Of a stretch of DNA of 8,178 nucleotides, positions 4,646-8,178 are shown piece after piece. This DNA comes from Saliniplasma sp046497075. GTDB taxonomy: Archaea; Thermoplasmatota; Thermoplasmata; Halarchaeoplasmatales; Halarchaeoplasmataceae. Made by a program: the position numbers and the translations under genes. The first letter of the stretch is position 1; each line of letters starts with the position of its first letter. Below the pieces are notes generated by a model. The model ran no database searches, had not been told where the DNA came from, and saw only the letters and a list, made by a program, of their open reading frames with translations. The stretch is taken from positions 1 through 8,178 of the forward strand of contig JAWOGF010000089.1 in the NCBI GenBank assembly GCA_046497075.1, written 5' to 3'.

Positions 4646-6043
4646 ATGTACATACAATTCATCGACAGAGAATCCGAACTCGACCGTTTAAATTCATTTT
4701 GGAACGAAACAGAGGGTATCTATGTTCTCTGGGGTAGAAGGAGAGTTGGCAAGACCACCCTACTGCAGAAATTCTCGGAGGAAAAACCGTCCATCTATTT
4801 GATGGCCACTAACGAGACAGAAAAAGGTATCCTAGAGAACTTCACAGAAGAAGTGGCAAGTTTTTTCGACGACCCAGCTCTTTCTAACATCACCTTCGAT
4901 TCTTTCAAGGATCTGATCAGATATATAGAAGAAAAGAGGGGAGAACGACTCTTACTCGTAATAGACGAGTTCCCATATCTGTGTGACGCAAATCGATCTG
5001 TACCATCCATCATACAAAGGGAATGGGACAGTGGGAACATGGAAGGAATGCATCTGGTCCTATCGGGCTCGACGGTAAGTGCCATGGAATCGGAGGTCCT
5101 GGGAAGTAAAAGTCCACTGTATGGAAGAAGATCAGGCCAGTACAAACTCTCTCCTCTGGACCCTTTTAAGGCTAGAGGTTTCTTTCCAGAACTAGAGTTT
5201 AAAGACTATCTAAAACTTTATGCTACAGTCGGAGGTACCCCGGAATACCTTTTGAAGATGGAGAGGGACAAGGAACTGATACAGAATATAATAGACAATA
5301 TAGCTGATCCGGGATCCATGCTGCACGAGGAGCCTAAACTGTTACTCAAGTCCGAAGTGAGGGAGCCGCGTATTTACTTCTCCATCCTTAAAGCACTTTC
5401 CTTCGGTAGGTCCACGCCTAACGAGATAGCCAACTTCGTCGACGTGCCGAGGACCTCGATCTCACGATATCTAAAACTGTTGATCAAATTGGACCTGGTC
5501 GAGAAAAGAGTTCCTGTGACGGAGAAGCACCCTGAAAAGACCAGAAAAGGAAGATATTTCATCCAAGACCCATTCTTCAAATTCTACTTCAGGTTCATCT
5601 TCCAGTTCCAGCCGCAGTTGGAGCAGGGGCTGTTCGAAGGTCTGAAGGACTCTCTTCAAAGAGAGTTCAACACCTACATGGGCCCAGTATTCGAAGATAT
5701 CGTCCTATCTGCCCTTATCCAGATGGAGAAGGACGAAACTCCTTTCAGCTTCTATAAGATAGGACCGTGGTGGTCCAAGAGAGGACAGGAGATAGACATC
5801 GTTGGCTTTAACGGATCTACAAAAGAGATCATGTTCGTCGAATGTAAGTGGTCTGACCTGGATGAACAGAGAACGAGGAAGATAATTACATCTCTAAAGG
5901 ACAAGGCTGAACTGGTCACATGGAATCGAGAGGATAGAAAGGAACATTACATGGTGGTAGGCAGGTCAGTTGAAGGGACTCACGATGTAGAAACTCTGTC
6001 GTTGATGGATCTAAAAGAGAGTCACGGAAAACTAGATCGTTAG
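4646..6043 (+). CDS. Archaeal STAND-type ATPase with DUF234 nuclease-like tail (second copy)
   Basis: This 465-residue protein is the same architecture as the gene at 714-2126, clearly homologous but well diverged. FIDRESELDRL opens the protein. Walker A is GRRRVGKTT (30-38), Walker B is LLLVIDEFPYL (D107/E108), the sensor strand LVLSGS (137-142), PLYGRR at 157-162 and GGTPEYL at 196-202, the same residue numbers as in the first copy. A winged helix (about 240-300) includes PRTSISRYLKLLIKLDLVEK. The C-terminal domain has WW at 375-376 and a PD-(D/E)xK-like set E382, D384 and E399-C-K401. All key residues are present, so the gene looks functional. It stands alone with its own promoter. Codons are somewhat richer in G and C than in the first copy, suggesting separate histories. 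The target of this ATPase is unknown. Confidence 0.93.
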   Translation: MYIQFIDRESELDRLNSFWNETEGIYVLWGRRRVGKTTLLQKFSEEKPSIYLMATNETEKGILENFTEEVASFFDDPALSNITFDSFKDLIRYIEEKRGERLLLVIDEFPYLCDANRSVPSIIQREWDSGNMEGMHLVLSGSTVSAMESEVLGSKSPLYGRRSGQYKLSPLDPFKARGFFPELEFKDYLKLYATVGGTPEYLLKMERDKELIQNIIDNIADPGSMLHEEPKLLLKSEVREPRIYFSILKALSFGRSTPNEIANFVDVPRTSISRYLKLLIKLDLVEKRVPVTEKHPEKTRKGRYFIQDPFFKFYFRFIFQFQPQLEQGLFEGLKDSLQREFNTYMGPVFEDIVLSALIQMEKDETPFSFYKIGPWWSKRGQEIDIVGFNGSTKEIMFVECKWSDLDEQRTRKIITSLKDKAELVTWNREDRKEHYMVVGRSVEGTHDVETLSLMDLKESHGKLDR

Positions 6044-6124
6044 AGGACTGGAAGAGCCTCACGAATTATAATTGGATTGATCGAAATTCAAGACTATTTC
6101 ATGTGGATTAGAAAATGGAAAATT

Positions 6125-6138
6125 TGGATAATTATCCA
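6125..6138. repeat. 14-bp perfect palindrome
   Basis: TGGATAATTATCCA reads the same on both strands. It lies 80 bases after the ATPase stop and 185 before the next gene. It could be a regulator site or a weak hairpin; the stem is A/T-rich and has no T-run after it. Confidence 0.5.
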
Positions 6139-6235
6139 GTTACATAAAGAGAAATATTCTTGTGGTATAAGAAACACAAACGGGATATGGATCAAGATTC
6201 ATTAGAGATAGTCTATGATTACAACGATATCATTA

Positions 6236-6291
6236 TATATTAGTGTTATCTATATCTAACTATATGTTAGAAATAATTAACAATAAGTTAA
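6236..6291. promoter_or_regulatory. Phased inverted repeats, likely operators
   Basis: TCTAAC-N5-GTTAGA (6255-6271) and TTAAC-N5-GTTAA (6277-6291) share the core TAAC-N5-GTTA with centres at 6263 and 6284, exactly 21 bases or two helical turns apart. A half-site GTTA at 6245-6248 falls at the next 21-base step to the left (centre 6242). The sites overlap the best TATA candidates of the DUF2178 operon, so a bound dimer would block transcription. The small helix-turn-helix protein encoded downstream is the obvious candidate regulator. Confidence 0.65.
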
Positions 6292-6313
6292 AAATAAATA
6301 ACAGGTGAGATAG

Positions 6314-6703
6314 ATGGAAAAAGGAAAAAAATTCGGATTGTACCTGATATCTGGCACTATAATGGTTCTCCTAGGCCTTTTCTACGAGGTCGTCCTAGGT
6401 GTGAACGAGATTATAACGATAATCTTCACTAGTGCTGGAGGTGTGATAATCATAACGACCGTTCTAAAGTATACGGCCTACGGTGAGATAACACATGACG
6501 AGAGGACGAGGAAATTGGGCAGTGCTGCGCTCTCGTTCTCGTGGTTCTTGACCTTTATACTGGTGAATATAATATTCTGGATAGATTATTTTGATCTCAT
6601 CGAACTCACAGTTGCACAGACTATAGGCCTAATCCTATTCTTCATGGTGCTCAGCGGCTCCGTACTGCAGTGGATCTACAAAAAGAAAGGTGATCTAGAT
6701 TAG
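6314..6703 (+). CDS. DUF2178 family membrane protein
   Basis: This 129-residue protein has four predicted membrane segments at about residues 8-28, 32-51, 71-90 and 98-121, with a short charged loop holding HDERTRKLG (61-69); the DER motif is typical of the DUF2178 family of archaeal membrane proteins. Lysines at both ends suggest both termini face the cytoplasm. The function of the family is unknown; it is usually encoded beside a small XRE-type regulator, as here. GGTGAG at 6304-6309 is a good ribosome binding site 4 bases before the ATG. Its stop codon lies at the very start of the regulator frame. Confidence 0.85.
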   Translation: MEKGKKFGLYLISGTIMVLLGLFYEVVLGVNEIITIIFTSAGGVIIITTVLKYTAYGEITHDERTRKLGSAALSFSWFLTFILVNIIFWIDYFDLIELTVAQTIGLILFFMVLSGSVLQWIYKKKGDLD

Positions 6704-6893
6704 AACACGTATCAAGGAATTTAGGGCTCGGCACGACATGACTCAGGCTGAGCTGGCTAACAAGGTGGGTGTCAGGAGGGAGACCATAGTCTTTTTGGAG
6801 AAAGGGAAATACAACCCTTCCCTAGAATTGGCACACAATATAGCAGAGGTTTTCAACACAGCTATCGAAGAGATATTCATATTTGAAGAGTAA
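6699..6893 (+). CDS. XRE-type helix-turn-helix regulator without a standard start codon
   Basis: The frame encodes a complete small HTH_3 regulator: RTRIKEFRARHDMTQAELA, then KVGVRRETIVFLEKGKYNPS, ending IEEIFIFEE and TAA at 6891-6893. The helix-turn-helix spans about residues 15-36 and the family length is about 65 residues, so the domain is whole. No ATG, GTG or TTG lies before the first helix: TAG at 6696-6698 closes the frame upstream, and the only codon in the right place is ATT at 6699. The first ATG (6738) would cut off helix 1. It may use ATT, be reached by a +1 frameshift at GAT-TAG-A from the DUF2178 gene, or have lost its ATG by a small deletion. Autoregulation through the upstream operators is likely. 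Confidence 0.75.
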   Translation: MRTRIKEFRARHDMTQAELANKVGVRRETIVFLEKGKYNPSLELAHNIAEVFNTAIEEIFIFEE

Positions 6894-7057
6894 TAGCTCT
6901 TCTTCGAGATCCTTCACCAAAACCCAATCCCACCTGCCAAGTTTAATATATGAACTATGGTGGTTAACTGCCCTCGCTCATAATTATCTCAAGCAGGTTT
7001 TTCCTCTCAAAAATCTCAGAAACAGACGCAGTCCGTCTGGTCTAACCGGAGAAAGAT
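6894..7057 (+). other. Unassigned stretch before the methyltransferase relic
   Basis: A frame here reads TQSHLPSLIYELWWLTALAH and NYLKQVFPLKN, which looks protein-like and may be an upstream part of the decayed methyltransferase, but I cannot match it to a known motif. A 6-bp-stem hairpin, CAGACG/CGTCTG, lies at 7023-7039. Confidence 0.3.
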
Positions 7058-7219
7058 TCATCTTCCGGGGAATGGAAGGATGTAATCCTGTACATACCAA
7101 CCTTAAAGAAAAAATTTTTTAGGAAAATATACTCCGCAAAAACCACTAGCTCTACTCAAAAGAATAGTTTTATCATCCACAAACAAGGATGACCTCATCC
7201 TAGACCCTTTCACAGGTTT

Positions 7220-7247
7220 CGATAACGAAAACAAAGTTTTGATATCG
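7220..7247. repeat. Hairpin at the left part of the motif I insertion
   Basis: CGATA (7220-7224) pairs with TATCG (7243-7247), and AAAAC (7228-7232) pairs with GTTTT (7236-7240) around an AAA loop, with a small internal bulge. It directly precedes the palindrome AGTTCCGGAACT (7248-7259). Confidence 0.65.
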
Positions 7248-7291
7248 AGTTCCGGAACTTGTTCCGGATAACTTCCACCACTGGTATCGCA
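7238..7291 (+). repeat. 54-bp repeat, copy 2, in a methyltransferase relic
   Basis: It matches 4250-4303 with 3 mismatches. Here the DPFTG half of motif I is still present upstream (7203-7217), which shows that the extra DNA sits inside GSGTTG. It is preceded by the hairpin at 7220-7247, which copy 1 lacks. Confidence 0.85.
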
Positions 7292-7486
7292 ACTTACAAA
7301 CACGACAGGAAATTCATAGGAATAGATTCGAAAGAAGAATATCTCAAACTTTCTATCCAGCGATTCAAGAAACAAAAAGAGAAAGGTAATCAACAAACTC
7401 TCAACGGATTTTAGATCCTTTTCAGTAAAAATTTTTCATTTACTCTCTCAACCAATCTAATTCCAAAGATACACCTAAACACAACT

Positions 7487-7924
7487 TCAAGTGAAAACCT
7501 TGTTTATCACTTCTTCTGAAGTATACGATTCTACCTTTTCCTGTTCTTAAAAATCACTATCATCAGACCATGTTGAACAATCGTAAGCCATGGCAAGGGC
7601 CAAAAATACAGTATCCTTCTCATCTATATATTTCATGATCTCATAATCTTCCTCAATCTCATCCTCATACTCAGAAGAAGGTACAACTATCAAAGGAGTA
7701 AGGAGTTCAGACAAAAGGTACTCGTACTCTTCCTCATATCCTCTAGAGTGCAATTTTCCTTTTATCCTCTCTTTGTATTTTTCAAGTTCATCAACAGCGA
7801 TCTCAGGTAGTAAAAATGTTATATATTCGAGATCCAAAACTTTCCAAACTATCGATTCCGGGTTGATTAATGAAGAGATGAGAATATTAGTATCTACAAC
7901 AATTCTTTTTTTCTTTCCTTCCAT
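7487..7924 (-). pseudogene. PIN-domain ribonuclease (VapC-like toxin), truncated by a stop
   Basis: Leftward from ATG 7922-7924, 125 residues encode a PIN domain: VVDTNILISSLI with D11, E46 in the DELEKY helix, D104 in DEKDTVFLALA, and WSDDSDF (119-125) with D122 and D124. These are the acidic residues expected for a metal-dependent RNase. TAA at 7547-7549 stops the frame directly after SDF. The same frame then continues as EQEKVESYTSEEVINKVFT to TGA at 7487-7489, a normal PIN C-terminus giving about 145 residues. The stop probably arose from AAA or AAG. The shortened protein keeps all four acidic residues but lacks the last strand and helix, so activity is uncertain. It is encoded 49 bases after an antitoxin-like gene. 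Confidence 0.85.
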
Positions 7925-7931
7925 GCCTCTT

Positions 7932-7948
7932 CCCTCGCATTACGAGGG
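7932..7948 (-). promoter_or_regulatory. Hairpin covering the toxin ribosome binding site
   Basis: In the mRNA, CCCUCG-UAAUG-CGAGGG forms a perfect 6-bp stem between antitoxin and toxin genes. Its 3' arm contains GAGG, 8 bases before the toxin AUG, the best-placed Shine-Dalgarno site. A second GAGG sits only one base from the AUG, too close to work normally. Confidence 0.6.
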
Positions 7949-7968
7949 CTTTACCCGAGAAAAAGGAT

Positions 7969-7982
7969 GAATCTTATGATTC
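7969..7982. repeat. Small hairpin over the antitoxin stop codon
   Basis: GAATC-TTAT-GATTC is a 5-bp inverted repeat that includes the antitoxin stop. It lies next to the stronger hairpin at 7932-7948. It may have no role. Confidence 0.4.
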
Positions 7983-8150
7983 ATGCGCATCCTCGAATTT
8001 ATCTATGTCTTCCTCAGAAAGATCCAGCTTTTCAATTGAAAATTTTATAGATTTGAGTCTCCAGCTTTTCTTATTCAGCTCTCTTTCAAGCTCAAATTTT
8101 GCGATCTTTTCTGTAAGTCCAGGAGGGATTTTGATCTTCACTTCGGACAT
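7974..8150 (-). CDS. VapB-like antitoxin of the PIN toxin
   Basis: A 58-residue frame runs leftward from ATG 8148-8150 to TAA 7974-7976. It begins MSEVKIKIPPGLTEKI, an opening strand and helix typical of small archaeal antitoxins paired with PIN proteins, then a Lys-rich middle and an acidic tail (LDLSEEDIDKFEDAHES) that would contact the toxin. It precedes the PIN gene on the same strand by 49 bases, the usual antitoxin-toxin order, and the frame is undamaged. Its promoter is mostly outside the window: only 28 bases upstream are visible. The assignment rests on gene order and character of the protein, not on a sure family match. Confidence 0.72.
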   Translation of the reverse strand: MSEVKIKIPPGLTEKIAKFELERELNKKSWRLKSIKFSIEKLDLSEEDIDKFEDAHES

Positions 8151-8178
8151 GGTTTCACACTAAATATCATGCTCTTAA

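Larger units (their letters stand above)
6044..6313. other. Intergenic region with regulatory repeats
   Basis: No coding frame is apparent. The right part holds the inverted repeats of the DUF2178 operon and A/T-rich candidate promoter elements (TTATATATTAG near 6233-6243 and ACTATATG near 6259-6266). The left part has only the palindrome at 6125-6138. Confidence 0.55.
7058..7414 (+). pseudogene. DNA methyltransferase relic (copy 2)
   Basis: Three pieces in successive frames reconstruct the C-terminal third of an N6_N4_Mtase-type methyltransferase. SSSGEWKDV with IPTLKKK lies in one frame (7058-7115). FLGKYTPQKPLALLKR and LSSTNKDDLILDPFTG follow in a second frame (about 7116-7217), with the usual (P)TQKP and motif I DPFxG. 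STTGIATYKHDRKFIGIDSK and EEYLKLSIQRFKK follow in a third (7274-7414, TAG). The frame changes are near the A/T runs at 7108-7120 and at an insertion inside motif I (about 7218-7276, a net gain of about 53 bases). No catalytic DPPY is visible. It is inactive. Type II-like methyltransferases of this class are usually paired with a nuclease; none is visible here. Confidence 0.82.

Noticed and set aside
4795..5659. Three minus-strand frames inside the second ATPase
   Set aside because: Antisense shadows of a well-supported gene.
7200..7300. Intein inserted in methyltransferase motif I
   Set aside because: The extra DNA is only about 53 bases, changes frame and lacks any splicing motif.
7103..7396. 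97-residue minus-strand frame
   Set aside because: Antisense to the methyltransferase relic, whose plus-strand pieces match a known family.
7773..7970. 65-residue plus-strand frame over the PIN gene
   Set aside because: Antisense shadow of the PIN domain and the intergenic hairpin.

Overview
The window looks archaeal. Several start codons sit 24 to 31 bases downstream of an A/T-rich TATA-like box with no room for a Shine-Dalgarno site, as in leaderless archaeal transcripts. Codon use favours AGA, AGG and ATA. The families present are typical of Euryarchaeota and relatives: PH/MJ-type STAND ATPases with a DUF234 tail, a DUF2178 membrane protein with an XRE-type regulator, a DUF4258/DUF2283 pair and a PIN-domain pair. 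I cannot name the genus. Nothing here is a core gene. This is accessory DNA with an unusually high share of broken genes.

Layout. 43-312 is a small acidic protein of unknown function. 460-583 is a relic of an ATPase 3' end, followed by tandem operator-like repeats and then an intact ATPase/DUF234 gene (714-2126). 2127-2491 is decayed DNA. 2492-2930 (minus) is an NTF2/SnoaL-like gene broken by one frameshift, with a clear TATA box. 3111-3163 is an orphan ATPase N-terminus. 3254-3742 is a DUF4258 (broken) plus DUF2283 (intact) predicted toxin-antitoxin pair. 3752-4438 is a mosaic of three relics: the tail of a RecG-like/AlbA_2 regulator, a GC-richer hairpin-rich stretch that may be a TnpB/omegaRNA right end, and a DNA methyltransferase C-terminus. 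4646-6043 is a second intact ATPase/DUF234 gene. 6314-6893 is a DUF2178 membrane protein plus a helix-turn-helix regulator that has lost a normal start codon, downstream of phased inverted repeats. 7058-7414 is a second methyltransferase relic. 7487-8150 (minus) is a VapB-like antitoxin and a PIN toxin with a premature stop.

How the parts may work together. The two complete ATPases carry Walker A, Walker B, the GGTPEYL motif and a PD-(D/E)xK-like C-terminal site at nearly the same residue numbers. Relics of at least two more copies lie nearby, so this family seems to duplicate and decay here. In both toxin-antitoxin-like pairs the antitoxin frame is intact while the toxin has a nonsense mutation or frameshift, as expected when toxins decay.

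The most unusual signal is a nearly identical 54-bp stretch (3 mismatches) present in both methyltransferase relics at the same place, in the SAM-binding motif I. It is palindrome-rich and better conserved than the methyltransferase DNA next to it.
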